NCBI GenBank assembly: GCA_032622095.1
Contig: CP136062.1
Coordinates: 34,348,918-34,412,917 of the forward strand
Direction: 5' to 3'
Source: Siphonodentalium dalli
Lineage: Eukaryota > Mollusca > Scaphopoda > Gadilida > Siphonodentaliidae
DNA length: 64,000 nt
Part shown: positions 13,401-26,075 of the stretch, one piece after another
Layout of the letters: each line of letters begins with the position of its first letter
Position numbering within the stretch: position 1 is the first letter of the stretch
The notes under the pieces: model-generated
What the model was told of the DNA's origin: nothing
Seen by the model: only the letters and a program-made list of their open reading frames with translations
The model's database searches: none
Program-made: the position numbers and the translations under genes

Positions 13401-15470
13401 GTATTTAAGTAAAATATAATCTAATTTTAACTTTGTTCGCAAAGCGCCAAATAAATGCCGAGTTTGTGCATATACATCTCATTTTATATTCAATTTGCCA
13501 CACCAAATCATATAACATATATGATACTTACTTAGTCCAAATGTCCTTCCATTTGAACCAGCTTGTGATGGTGATTGCTCAATTATATTCTGATCATTAC
13601 ATATTGATATGAGATAATAATGTTCTAAGTTGTCAATGTAGTGGGGTTTATGTTATCAATACTTCTCAGCATCAAGATAACTTAAGCCATGCCATAACTT
13701 TTCGGCGAAACTCGACAGATTCATTGAGGTTCATGTCGGGAATTAAATTGTTGCAGTAACTTTTGTGAGTTTGATCTTCGCAAATAATACCAGATGTTAC
13801 ACAACATGCCATTATAGCAGGGTTTACACAGAACAAAATATGTTATGTTGGAAGCGGTTATGCTTGGTTATATGCTATAAGATGACAGGAATTGAATGAT
13901 AACACCTTTATAGACTCATTAATGTGCATTATACACTATTCCATTTATGCTCCTAGTTGTTACCGAGGACTGGGCAGGATGTGTGAAACAACCCTCATGG
14001 TACATGCATAGTGAACAAGGGATTGAAAGTGATATAATTTTATATACTATGCTGGCATGACTCTCCAGCCTATAAAAGCATATATATATACAGAACAGGT
14101 GGGGCAGCCCGTGTATTTATGTTTGATTTCACAATGTGCACAATTCTGAACAAATAATATTTACTGGTTACTGGGTTAGTTGTGACATTTTTTCAACGAC
14201 ATTAGTAATTGCAAATGAGCTGGTCACTTGTCTTAAACTCCGCTTTGTGAGAGTGATTGGATGGATATTCAACGTAAGCCAGCTTCAAGAACAACCGATT
14301 GGCAAGCTGGTCCAAATCGATGGAGCCTTGGATTAATATAATCTGAGCCAACATATGGACCACCCCACCCTATGTGGTATTTTGGAGGCCCGAGTTTTAT
14401 GATACAGCATACCATTCATAATTACTGTTCTCTTATATTCGTTAGTGATAGTTCCCCAATAACTAAATTGCGAGTGATGAATCCATTGTCACGTAAACAA
14501 ACCTGTCACAGTGATAGGACAACACATATCGATAATCATGTAGTAAGTTAAAGTAGTTTAATCCTAGTATTATTTTCAGAATAGTTTTAAGCTTTCAGAC
14601 CTTTTCCAATATCAGCATCAAGTTTGTTACACCTTGGTATCTTATTGAACTAAGTCGACTTGGATTGGTAATTCCATTGCAACAATAATGTTCACATAAT
14701 TATGTTTTAACAGTTTGATTTTTCATGTTAATTACAGACTGATATGTTATTTGGATTCAATCCACTCCGAATACATTTAGCCTATTTAAGGTACTTGGCG
14801 GTTTGTCGCCTGAAAGTATACTTTGGAATGATCATCTCAATCAGATATATATCAATAAGATTACACTTGGATTACGGGGCCGTGTCCTGTTACAACAAGT
14901 CAAACAGAACCATCCTACCAGCACAGGTACCAATACCTTATACGTGTTTAATATACATGACGGCAACCTTTCTAGTAATATGCATGTACCTGACAAGACC
15001 ACACGCCTTGTTTCTTTTCGTTTAATATGGTTCTAATTAGTAACACTTTATATTCGGACGTTATCATTTGGATTGTTCCAGGTCTGTAGACCACTCCGAA
15101 TTTCTGTATACCGTATTGTAAAAACAATGTATGGAAGTTTATTAGTATTGGACCAGGACGGTTTTGAAAATACGACATTTTAGAATTATTAATCACGGTT
15201 TCGCAAGGGTTGCCAGGAAAATTGACTTTTACTTGGAAATGTGACGTGAATTACCTGATCTTTCCGAAAGTAGGAAAACAATTGATTAGCGCTAAAACGA
15301 CAAACCTAAGACATGTACTGTGAATGCATGAAACTTCTTTATTATAAACATGTGTATCTAGAGGATTATAGTGTTATTATTGTAACTATATTATATACCG
15401 GGTATGGGTTCTATATTCTGGTCGTTGCAAACCATAATGTGCTATGCACATCGAACCATGTATTACACTA
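13401..15470. other. Mostly unique DNA with one possible coding fragment
   Basis: No repeat family was recognised. One plus frame, 14743-15036, reads like protein (LGGLSPESILWNDHLNQ) and contains a possible donor after 'ccagcacag' at 14928. The best acceptor upstream (14737) leaves a stop in that frame, so it is not called as an exon. Confidence 0.35.
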
Positions 15471-16391
15471 TATACACATATATATGCAATATTTACAACA
15501 CCGTGTGATAAGATCGAACACCAATGCTATCAGGTATCACACACAGTACACGCAGTTCAAACTGCTCACATATTCATTATAAAATAGCACATGCATGTTC
15601 AAAACATCGAACACCCAGTTCCTGTGTGCAAGTCGATGTCGTATATAGTTTCAATAATAATGGAGTGGTGACATATATTTATTCAAAACTATAACATATA
15701 TGTGTGACCAACATCAAATAGTGTTTTGACTTTGTTCAAATGTACAACACTATGTATTGGATAATATAGAATACATTGAGCATGTAAAGTCTGTAGATTG
15801 TCATATTTGTTCAAACACTGCATAAATTGTTATGCAGATATAAATTGTCGACACACCATTGTATTCAATTTTTGCATATATATATGACCACATTGCATAA
15901 ATATATGACAGTGCGTAAACGGTTATACACATATGTGTATGCAAAATTTACAACACTGTGTGATAAGATTGAACACAAATGTACATTGGTAGTGTAAACT
16001 GCACCTTTGTGTTGTAAAGGTAGCACATTGGTATTGTAAAATACCACATGTATGTTTAAAACATCGAACATATGTTGTGCCCGTAAACAAGTCGATGTCA
16101 TGTATATGTTCAATAAAACGAGAGTGGTGGCATATATTTGTTCAATAATACAACATATATATGTCACATACATCAAATAGTGTGCTGACATTAATTTATT
16201 TGTTCAGAAATATAACACGATGTATTGGATAATATAGAACACAGTAGGTATGTAAAGTGTGTAGATTGTCATATTTGTTCAAAAACTACATAAATTGTTA
16301 TGCAGATATAAATTGTCGGCACACTATTGTCTTAAATTTTTGCATATATATGTGACCGCATTGCATCAATATATGACAGTGCGTAAACGGT
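15471..16391 (+). repeat. AT-rich tandem repeat, two units of about 453-468 bp
   Basis: Unit A starts at 15471 and unit B at 15924. Shared blocks include 'tttacaacac.gtgtgataag', 'gtattggataatatagaa', 'aattgttatgcagatataaa' and 'gacagtgcgtaaacggtt'. Unit B is clearly related to the 289-bp cores at 52.9-61.4 kb, read on the opposite strand there. No coding sequence is evident. Confidence 0.8.
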
Positions 16392-16465
16392 TGTCATATA
16401 TATTTGTTGTATATTCCGGTCGCTATCGCCGAGAAAATTGGTCGAAATTGTCGGACTAAATGAAA

Positions 16466-17490
16466 GGGACGTATTGATGTTTCATGGTGACAGGGGTGGT
16501 TGCGTAGAGGGGTGGCGGACAAAAATATCCTTTGTCGAAAACCGGCAGTCAAATAGGGAGTGTTTCGTGGAGGGGGGCTATATAGCCCCGAACCAAATTA
16601 AAGTATTTTCGGGTATACAGGGACGTATTGATGTTGCATTGTGACAGGGGTGGTTGTGTACAGGGGCGGCGGACAAAAATATCCTTTATCGAAAACCGAC
16701 AGTCAAATAGGGAGTGTTTCGGGAAAGGGGACTAGCCCCTGACCAAATTAAAGTATTTTCGGGTCAACAGGGACGTATTGGTGTTGCATTGTGACAGGGG
16801 TGGTTGTGTACAGGGGCGGCGGACAAAAATATCCTTTATCGAAAACCGACAGTCAAATAGGGAGTGTTTCGGGAAAGGGGACTAGCCCCTGACCAAATTA
16901 AAGTATTTTCGGGTCAACAGGGACGTATTTGTGTTGCATTGTGACAGGGGTGGTTGTGTACAGGGCCGGCGGACAAAAATATCCTTTGTCGAAAACCGGC
17001 AGTCAAATAGGGATTGTTTCGGGAAAGGGGACTACCCCCTGACCAAATTAAAGTATTTTCGGGTCAACAGGGACGTATTGATGTTGCATTGTGACAGGGG
17101 CGGTTGTGTACAGGGGCGACGGACAAAACTATCCTTGATAGAAAACCGGTAGTCAAATAGTGAGTGTTTCGGGGAAGGGGGCTAGCCCCGGACCAAATTA
17201 AAGTATGTTCGGGTCAACATGAACACATTGATGTTGCATTGTGACAGGGCTGGTTGCGTACGGGGACGGCGGACAAAGTTATCCTTTATCGAATACCGCC
17301 AGTCAAATAGGTTATAGGGAGTGTTTCGGGGAAGGGGGCTTGCCCCGGACTAAATTAACAGTTCAATAGGGCCGTATTGATTTTGAATTGCGACATGGGT
17401 GGTTGCGTAGAGGGGCAGCGGACAAAATTATACTTTATCGATCACCGGCAGTCTTGTAGTGAGTGTTTCGGGGAAGGGGGCCAGACCCGG
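16466..17490 (+). repeat. 150-bp G-rich tandem array, about seven units
   Basis: Units begin with 'gggacgtattg' or variants at about 16466, 16620, 16770, 16920, 17070, 17220 and 17368. The central units are exactly 150 bp apart. Each has 'gacaggggtggttgtgta', 'atcctttatcgaaaac' and the short inverted motif 'ggggactagcccc'. Units 3 and 4 are almost identical, and the outer ones are more diverged. Since 150 is a multiple of three, some frames stay open across units, but stops break them. The array separates AT-rich repeat copies on either side. Confidence 0.9.
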
Positions 17491-17554
17491 CATGATCGAG
17501 AGGGTGGATAGATAGGATGCTTCACTCCTCGAAAATCGCAGTAGAAAATATATA

Positions 17555-18190
17555 TACATGTATCACCAAGAAGGCTTCAGACAGAGTAATGAATCTGACA
17601 TATTATTTAAAGTTACTCACTGACGTCACCGGTGTCACGGCCACGTCGTGGGGGAGGGGGACTAAAAATAATGACTACACCTCAACGATTTAGTGGGTAG
17701 TATGTAACACATTGAGCATGTTAAGCCTGTAGTGCGCATATTCGTTTAAATGTTGCATACATTGGTATACAGATGTATATTGTCGGCACACCATTGAGTT
17801 TTATTTGCGCACATGTAGATGACCACATTGCATACATTGTATGATTGCGTTGCTAAACGGTTGTCACATATATATCGGTTGTATAACACCCCGGCCAAGT
17901 GGTCCTGCTAATGTGATATGATGTTGGTGGGTTTTGCTGAATTGCTATCCTATTGGTAGTATATGGCCGCACTGGGGCAGCGTACTAAAAAATCTCCTTT
18001 AGCGAAAATTTGTAGCAGACAATAAACGGGTTTTACATGAAGGCCTACCATCTAGAAGGCAGAGGAAATAGTTTATAGGTAATCTGACAGGTGCTTTAAC
18101 GTGGCTCACTTTGGTCACCAGTATCACGACCAGGGTCGGGGTTGGGGGGGGGGGTGCGGTAGAAACTGAAAATAATGATTACTTGGCCGC
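17555..18190 (+). repeat. Diverged duplicate pair flanking an AT-rich repeat fragment
   Basis: 17555-17700 and 18045-18190 share 'gaaggc', 'gtcaccggtgtcacg'/'gtcaccagtatcacg', a G-run and 'aataatga.tac'. Between them, 17700-17890 is a third, partial copy of the AT-rich unit of 15471-16391 ('cacattgagcatgttaag', 'aacggttgtcacatatata'). A 13-base G-run lies near 18143. Confidence 0.6.
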
Positions 18191-20038
18191 TTCTTATATT
18201 TTAAATAAGGCATCTCAATGATTTATAATTAGTGAATTCATGAATACAATGTCATTTACATACGCTATGATGTATATACACAGACAGAAACAGTTGGACA
18301 TGCAAGGGAGAGGGGTGGTCCACTGAAATTAATAAAAAAGGTCCTTGTTTTGACGCAAATTTCCACCAGTCGTTTCGGAATTTCATGATATTCTATGTTA
18401 ACAATATATATTGGTATATTTCAAATTTGTCAACGAGGCGCCGTTCTGGGTCAACAAATTGGCGATGTGGTATGTCGCAAATTTCATCCCAATCTTAGAT
18501 ATGTCAGAGAAATTGACGCACAGACTCAGTTCATGAGTGTTCATAGCTTCAAATGTGATTGTTTCAGTGAGCGTGAATAAGTTCTCATTTTTATCAAAAT
18601 GGTTATGCGTCGATCGGAATAGCACTTTGGGATGCTCCTCAACTCATATCAAGCTTGGAAATCGATCCCAAATTTCGAACATGTTATGGTTCTAATCCGA
18701 TGCATGACAACCTCATCTATACATAGCCCATGCAGACGACGATCACATATATCCAGAATCTACCCACCTCGGCTATAGGGGGGGGGGGCTAAATGTGTTA
18801 ATAAAGTTGTCTAGTTGCATGGTGTCATCATATGGGCCATAGATATGATATACACTATGTAGAGGAGATGTGCATCATAATTGATGAGCAATAATTCTGT
18901 AAAAATAGAGGATCTACAACTGGTCCCCAGTTTATAGCCGAATTACCAAAAAGACCAGTATATTAGGTCTGACCTGATATACTGGAGGCGTTTTGTAAAA
19001 TCCGCTATAAGCACGAGAGGTTGTATGCAGTCTCACTCCCCAACCTTTGTCAAAATATTCAACAGAGAAGAATTTCACACCTGACACAACATTAGTTGGA
19101 AATTTCACATCAACAATAGGTTGAAAATGTTCTTGTAGTTTGATTTCAAACAATTTATTGAGTGAAATTTATTGTTGTTCAACCAATATTCGCATATTTT
19201 CCTTCTTTTTGTCCAAATTTTGGACTGAAATGGGCATCAACATTTCCAACCTTATAGGCGGTGCCATGTTGGAAAGTTTGTGTCCTGGTCCCTCCCTCGT
19301 GGCCAGTAAAAACTGATATTAATTTTAAGAATACAATATTGTCCTACATTTGGTAAAAATTGTCATTAGTCAGAACTTTTCCAACCTATGTAGGGTGTCG
19401 GGTTTAAAATTTCCAAACACTAGGAATGCTTGAGGCTAGTCTAGATGCTAAGATTTCGCGATTTTCGTGTCCAGATAAAACACTGCTTATTTGTATAATG
19501 AAAACAATAGTTTAATACATTTGGTCAAAATTGAAATGAAATGGTCATCAGTTGACAATACCGGGGAGTATGAGGTTTGAAATTTCGCTTGAGGTCAGTA
19601 TTGATGCTAGGATTTCGCGATTTTCTTGCTTAGTTTAGTTCTCTCAGACCGGGCCGACTATGGGTGTTATGATTTATGCAATTTTCATGTTAAGATATAT
19701 GAATATCTCATACTGGGTATATGCATAGGCTATGAGGCCTGAGCACTTATGTGTATAACCGTACTACAACGGGTGCAAGTGGAATTATTCAAAACCTTAT
19801 GATTCACGGGGGTGCATTTGAAATTTCGCAAGGTGGACACCCTCCCCAACGGACATCATCTAGCCACGTCCCCGAGCTTGCAGTGCGACTTCAATACCGC
19901 ACGGCCACCACAAAGCTACCCAAAACATATGAAGCTCAATTCGCCGCTGTATTCCGACGTCACATGCACTTGGGAGTTAGGACAATATCATTATGGCCAT
20001 ATTAATGTTGCTGTGTTAGAGGTACAAGTTATATGCCT
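18191..20038. other. Diverged low-copy repeats, no gene supported
   Basis: 18510-18780 is the diverged partner of 11541-11760. 19390-19680 holds degenerate copies spaced about 160 bp apart ('gctaagatttcgcgattttc' near 19447 and 'gctaggatttcgcgattttc' near 19607). A G-run lies near 18779. No exon was recognised. Confidence 0.45.
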
Positions 20039-20051
20039 GGGTTCGAATCCC
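20039..20051 (+). promoter_or_regulatory. tRNA-type B box, probably a tRNA-derived remnant
   Basis: 'gggttcgaatccc' is a textbook pol III internal B box with its short T stem. Upstream sequence does not fold into a full tRNA and has only a weak A-box-like match ('tggccatatta' near 19994). It is best read as a SINE or tRNA-pseudogene fragment. Confidence 0.45.
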
Positions 20052-20766
20052 ACCCATTCAAACAAAATACACATTATACATCGGCGCCTTATGTGTTATG
20101 TTATAATTATATGGTAGCTGGCATGTACACAGGGTAACGCTCGACATGTCTTGGAGACAAATACATATAATATGCAGCCGTAGGCGTGCCAACGCATATA
20201 TCATACACCTAACACAGCTACCTTAAAATCAGTCACCTATATATAGGCTATATATATGTGTACATGCGACATCGAAATACATCGGTCACTTTTATGGGAA
20301 TGATCGAATGCTGACCATCTCACCTAAAATCCCCAAATGGCTGTGATCAAATATCACCACTGGGACAGTAAACTGGTTTATCATATATAAATTAAAATAT
20401 ATGTTCCGAACTCCACAAATAGTTGTCAATTGAAAGTAGTAGATAAATGTGAATACCATTATGTCCCTTTTTGTAGTATTAAAAGCTGACAAAAATATTT
20501 GGAATGATATCTCACATACAAAATCTAAGACATATACCATTTTTTGTTGGGTTACAAATGATTTTGATTTGAGAGTTCGGTTTCTTATAAGGCCAGAACG
20601 AATTGTAACCAATACAAAATTAAAATTAAAATGTAAGATTCCTTTATATTCTGCATCAGTCCAGTTTGCTGGGGTTTTCAAATGCAATTGTTTTCACTGA
20701 TGGGTCAGCAAGAGTTTCACATATAATGCCAATCAAATTTGTGGGATCTTGGCATACCACGACATA
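20052..20766. other. Stretch with overlapping antiparallel frames
   Basis: Frames of 131 codons (20292-20687, minus) and 83 codons (20449-20700, plus) overlap. Neither has a recognisable domain or clear splice context, so neither is called. The hAT-like element begins 9 bases downstream. Confidence 0.3.
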
Positions 20767-20845
20767 CTTCCTAGTAGTGATGCGGACCGGACCGGATCAC
20801 CCAAGGTGGTCCAATCAAGTACACATGCCTGGACCGGTCCAAAAT

Positions 20846-21300
20846 TTTTGCAAAGGTAAAATGTTGTGCCGCCTGTTTAGGGCCAAAATGGAACCTCTCG
20901 TCCCAGATGGCCGCCAAAATGGCGGCCTAAACTCGAACATTTGAAGTTTTTGCCTAATATCTTAAAGATCAATTCCTGTTGTTTTGATAATGGTTCAGAC
21001 TGGCGACTTTGATTAGGCTTATTCATGTTAATTCAGCATTGGAGCAATGAAAGATACCATAAATGGGGTCCCAGACTCATCTACACCCTCAAAAATTCGA
21101 TTTTACAGAACGCGGTATAAAATTCCACAAAACTCGCCATTGTGATTACAGTCATATATTAACAAGAAATGGACAGAACTGTACAATGTAAGTTGGGCAT
21201 ACCAATATCTATAAATACTCCATTCAATGAAACCATAATTGGCGCTTTGTCTCAAAATGGCTGCCAAAATGGCGGTCAAAATATGGAAAATGGCGGATAT
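20846..21300 (+). repeat. Left internal inverted arm of the hAT-like element
   Basis: Reverse complement of about 24190-24640. It contains several 'aaaatggcggc' and 'aaaatggctgcc' motifs. The arm is 70 bp from the left end, but its partner is about 1.4 kb from the right end, so the right side has gained sequence, including the nested MITE. Confidence 0.75.
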
Positions 21301-24189
21301 TGGTCACAGTGTCATTCAATCCATTATAAGTAGTGGCTGATGAATAAAATTGACAAAATAAATACGAATGTATACCTCTTTATGATGCCATTATGCTAGC
21401 TCTATGTAAAGACTTAAAATCAGTACCAAAAATGCTGCCAAAATGGCCACCCGACGTGAAAAATACTGTTTTCTATCACTTCTGTTTATCACTTGTTGCT
21501 GTCTGAACTGGGAAACAATGGGTATATTCTTCCAATGATCGTGTCAACTGATCATTACAGCAATGACATGTCTAATCGATTAGATAATAGTTTACTCCGG
21601 GCCTTCACTAATAAGTTATAACGAATGTGGTATGAAATTTAACCAAAATCGACTTTGGGGTTTTGGTCACATTTGATATTGAGGGATGAGCAGATCTTGT
21701 CTACAAAATAATTGATCGTTTCTTTTATTTGTGAACATTCCATCTCAAATAGACAAAAATAAACAATAACTTTTATCTAATATGGCTTCCAAAACGAAAA
21801 TGGTAGACTCTGCCAGCTTATCATATAATGGACTGAAGTTGTGAGTGGTGGATGCAGTTGATAGTTGGCTAATATACATGTATGTGGCTCATATACATAC
21901 AAACTATTCATTTTCAATCTTTTGGTGGCTTCCCGCGGGTTGACAAAATCTCGACGCATCAGTGCTATAATGTCGTAACTCCATTATGGCGGGAACGGAG
22001 TATTTGATACCATTGAAAAAATCCAATCCGATGGGCCAAACTGTCTTTGCATTTGGATGACAAATATTCGCACAAACCAGTGAAGCAAATGTCGTATCTC
22101 CAGCGATCTTTACAATTATTCGTGCTATGAGGTCGTATGTCCAGCAGCAGCCAATCGGACGCTTCAGGTTGTCCACGTGACATCTGTTTTGTGTTTGTGA
22201 ATTCTAAAATGTGTGCTATATGGTAGTATCTCCATGCTAGTCACGTGATCATTTGGTGATTTAAATTTTGTGATTGTTCCACACATTTCTGTATGGTGAT
22301 GCACATGGGTGAATTGTCATAGTGTAGAATAGGCACTCTTTAGTTCATAGACACATGCGATTGCCACCATATTTAGCTTAATCTGCATTTATTAGCACAA
22401 ATTCATTACAGCACGGAAACGAATCGTCGGTGGCATACGCAAAATGTCATAACTCCAAACAAGCTATTTCTTTTTAAAAGAAAACGAGGGAGTAAACAGA
22501 AAACAATATGTGGTTCGATGAACAGCTAATGTCAGTTTCCATTGGGATAAATACAACAATACGCCATGCTTTGTCAACATTAGGAGAAATGTTGTCTAAA
22601 ACTTCAACCTTCAATTTCTCGGAAAGTTGAAAATGTGGGTTACATTATAGCACTGATGCGACGAAATATTAACTATTCGGGCTCGGCCATCATTTTCCAG
22701 TTTCAAGCTGGGACTAAATGTAGCCCGTGGATTCCCCATTTCGACATGTAAGAAAGTAGTTTTACTCTGATCTCTTCCCAGATATCAACTCGCCGGTAAA
22801 TGTTGATCTCTTATGCTCTAGAAAATACGTGTACCAAATACATATCTGTATAAAGAAACTATCCCCATACATTGTTTACACATCGACTCCGTAAGTATGT
22901 GGAGGTTTTCTTGGACAAGCGGGATTTTCAAACCTCGAAACCGTCCGTACCAACAATAAAAGTTAATAGGAAATGACGTTGGATGATGTAGGTCTAGAGT
23001 ACGTCGTCCGCATGAAATAGTTTTCGTGTAATTAATTTGCACATATTTCGTGCTCTGATTAGCATGGATGAACGCCTTATGTGGCAGTTTGATTGTCTAG
23101 CATCCGGAAAATATCATGTTCATTGTTCACATTTCTTAGACAAACATGTTGTTAATCACCATGTTCATGTTGCATTTATATCCAATGACAACCTTGAAAT
23201 ACCAGTTCATCAAGCTAAATGGTTGATACCTTTACACATACGGGTCAGATCCAGCCGTGGCGCACATTGTGTCCACATATCATTGATGAAATTCACTAAA
23301 TGTGTAGAAGATATCGGTGCGTCTATCCACATGTATATACCCCACAGTCGCATGACACGGAAATGTCACATGGAGTGTGAAGGGTATACAATGTATATAT
23401 ACGTGCGAATTTTCATTTTTCCTCTTGATATTGAAGAAAATAATTTTACTTTGAAACTCCCCAGCTCCGATAACCAACTTGCCCACCAATTAAGTAAACC
23501 CCAGATTATTCGCTTTTCCCTCCTGTCCTTTACACTTTCGCCATCACTGGAAAACCCATTATAGCCTGATGCTTCCGGACTAGACCACCGATGCCCATAT
23601 ATTTGATGTTCCGAATAGTCGTTATAAGTAGAAATATTGACACTGTGTTTTCAAATAATCCAGATTCGTAGCAATTTAATTTCTTTTTAATTAATTTCCA
23701 GATAGTCCCTCGTAATAAGTGGACATCGTGTTGGATCCTGTAGTATATACTGCTTAGTTGGAACATTACGGGCTGAACTGATTGTGGTAGTAGATTATTG
23801 GCAACATGTTTAATAGGTCTGTCATCGTTAGCTCACAACCGAAGTGTTGTTTCGGCTTTCCTCTGAGCAGAACTTAAATTTCGACAATTTTCGGTGGCCA
23901 TTTTGGTAGCCATCTTAGCAATTTGAATCGTGATTGGCTACTCACACCCACAAAAAACATTGATTTCAATCAATGATGTGTATTGGTGCCGAATTGGCGT
24001 TTTGTCGAATGGGTTTTCGTGATTAACTACATATTTGCCATTTTCATTATTATTGGCGACCATGTTGGACGCCATCTTGAATTCTGATTTTGGATATGTT
24101 ATACACGAGATTATCCAGCGTCGAATGACAACAAAACCACTTCTTTACCAATTCCTTATGGGTCTAACCCTCTGACGACCATTCTAAAT

Positions 24190-24640
24190 ATCTGCCATTT
24201 TCCATATGACCGTCATTTTAAGACAAAGCGCCAATTTGGCTTTCATTGAATTGGAGTATTTATAGATAATGGTATGCCCAACTTACATTGTACAGTTCTG
24301 TCCATTTCTTGTTGATACATGACTGGAATCCCAATGGCGATTTTTGTGGAATTTTATACCGTGTTCTGTAAAATCAAATTTTTGAGGGTGTATATGAGTC
24401 TGGGACCCCATTTATGGTATCTTTCATTGCTCCAATGCTGAATTAACACGAATATGACTGATCAATGTCGCCAGTCTGAACCATTATCAAACAACAGGAA
24501 TTGATATTTAAGATATTAGGCAAAAACTTCAATTTTTTGAGTTTAGACCGCCGTTTTGGTAGCCATCTGGGGCGAGGGGTTCCATTTTTTCTATAGATAT
24601 GTGGCATAATACTTTACCTTCGCAAAAATGTTTACATTTG
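24190..24640 (-). repeat. Right internal inverted arm of the hAT-like element
   Basis: Partner of 20846-21300, including the subterminal block 'tttaccttcgcaaaaatg' that mirrors 'tttttgcaaaggtaaa' on the left. Confidence 0.75.
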
Positions 24641-25086
24641 TATAAATATGTCAACATTTGTTCTCATTATGTCGAATTAATCTCAGTCAGAATATCTTTT
24701 GACTAAAGGAGGCCATGTTGGACGCCATCTTGGATCCTGAATTTTGCCCAACGCGGATTTTAGCGGACTTTGGATATGTTGTAGCAGAGATTGTCCCACG
24801 TTGAAGAACACCAAGATCGCTTCTTTACCAATTTCTTCTGGGTCAACCCCTTTCTTTGCGTACCACGACCACACTAGTTACTGAGTTCAGTGCATTGCAA
24901 TGAGTCCATATATGTCAAAACTTACATTGTTTGCCGATTGTATGCATCGTTGTCTGTCTCTGGTGGGATACACTGGGAACGATGCACGATAATAGTATTT
25001 CTAGTAATGCGAACATGCACTAATAAAGTGTATTGGACAGATATATAGCTTGGGCCATATAATGTGTTATAACCAATCTAAAGCTA

Positions 25087-25554
25087 CCCTCACACCATAG
25101 CGATCACCAGTTGCGTATGGTTGCGAATAAAAAATTGTGGTCATAAGTTCCGAACGCAACTCACACGGAACTAATAAGTTTTATAGGTTTGAAGTAAGCA
25201 ACAAGCACGCAGGTGATCGCAGACACACGCAGAGTAAGTTCGGAAATTTTGAACATGTTCAATAATTCTCTGCGAATGCCTGCGATCAAGGTATACGCAA
25301 CAGAGACGCAACAGGTACGCTACGCACGCAACACGATCGCAACAGGTACGCAACTCACACGCAACTCGCACGCAACTCGTACGCCGGTGATCGCAGATAT
25401 TGGGGGATCATAAGTTCAGTTCGCAACCCACACGCAACCCATAGGTCGAATAGGTTACAAATTGACAAAATTGTTGATTTCGCTTGTGTTTGGTGCGTAT
25501 ACAAATATTTTTACACGCAACTCATAGGTTTCAGCATACGCTATGGTGTGAGGG
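25087..25554. mobile_element. Nested 468-bp MITE with TA flanks
   Basis: Perfect 16-bp inverted ends, 'ccctcacaccatagcg' at 25087-25102 and its reverse complement at 25539-25554, are flanked by TA on both sides (25085-25086, 25555-25556). The interior has short iterations of 'cgcaactc(a/g)cacgcaac'. It lies within the hAT-like element and so inserted after it. TA flanks suggest a mariner-type or related mechanism. Confidence 0.8.
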
Positions 25555-26075
25555 TACCTTAACATAGCACTCAACTGATCGTGTGCATGATTCGTATCAG
25601 ACTTATTTTCATTGAATTGAAATTTAAACGAAATAAACTCTACTGATAAAAATTATACAAAAGTGTACTGTAATATGACTACTACATTAATATTGGAGTC
25701 TTGGAGATTGTGATGGCTGATTGTATAGTCCTGACAATTACAGTTATACACCTATGTACAACTACTATTGGATTAATGTGACTGTCTTGTCTACAAAATA
25801 CAAGATATTAATCACTTGAATGTGTAAATACATCGTTGCTAATTTATATGATGGCAAATACGCAATAATATTCGCGATAGTTTATTATAACTGAAGTAAA
25901 ATAGTGGACCGGACCGGAGAGTACCAGACCGACGGCAAAAAGCGGTCCGGTCCGTTCCAGCGACACCCGGTCCGGACCGTGGTCCACCCCTGGACTGCGG
26001 ACCAGACTGGTCCGGTCCGCATCACTAGTTCCTAGTCAGATCTAGAAAATAATGTATCCCCACATAATATATTTA

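Larger units (their letters stand above)
20775..26027. mobile_element. hAT-like non-autonomous DNA transposon, 5.25 kb
   Basis: The left end 'tagtgatgcggaccggacc' at 20775 is repeated in reverse at the right end (to 26027). The flanks are a probable 8-bp target duplication: cttcctag at 20767-20774 and gttcctag at 26028-26035, matching at seven of eight bases. TIRs of this form with 8-bp duplications are diagnostic of the hAT superfamily. Inside, 20846-21300 and about 24190-24640 are inverted copies of each other ('ggacagaactgtacaatgta', 'ataccataaatggggtccc'). Sequence around 24055-24170 recurs at about 24710-24860. No hAT transposase motif is seen. The longest frame (23037-23564, 175 codons) is rich in His and Cys and unlike any transposase I know. 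Confidence 0.8.

Noticed and set aside
15471-16391. LTR retrotransposon (two direct repeats)
   Set aside because: The copies are adjacent with no internal region, primer-binding site or polyprotein.
16466-17490. CRISPR array
   Set aside because: Whole 150-bp units repeat without distinct short repeats and unique spacers, and the DNA is eukaryotic.
20000-20060. A tRNA gene
   Set aside because: Only the T arm/B box is good; acceptor, D and anticodon stems do not fold.
20292-20700. Overlapping frames of 131 and 83 codons on opposite strands
   Set aside because: Both strands are open over the same AT-rich bases and neither has domain or splice evidence.
23037-23564. 175-codon frame, longest in the window
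   Set aside because: No recognisable domain, unusual His/Met/Cys-rich composition, and inside a non-autonomous transposon without splice or promoter support.
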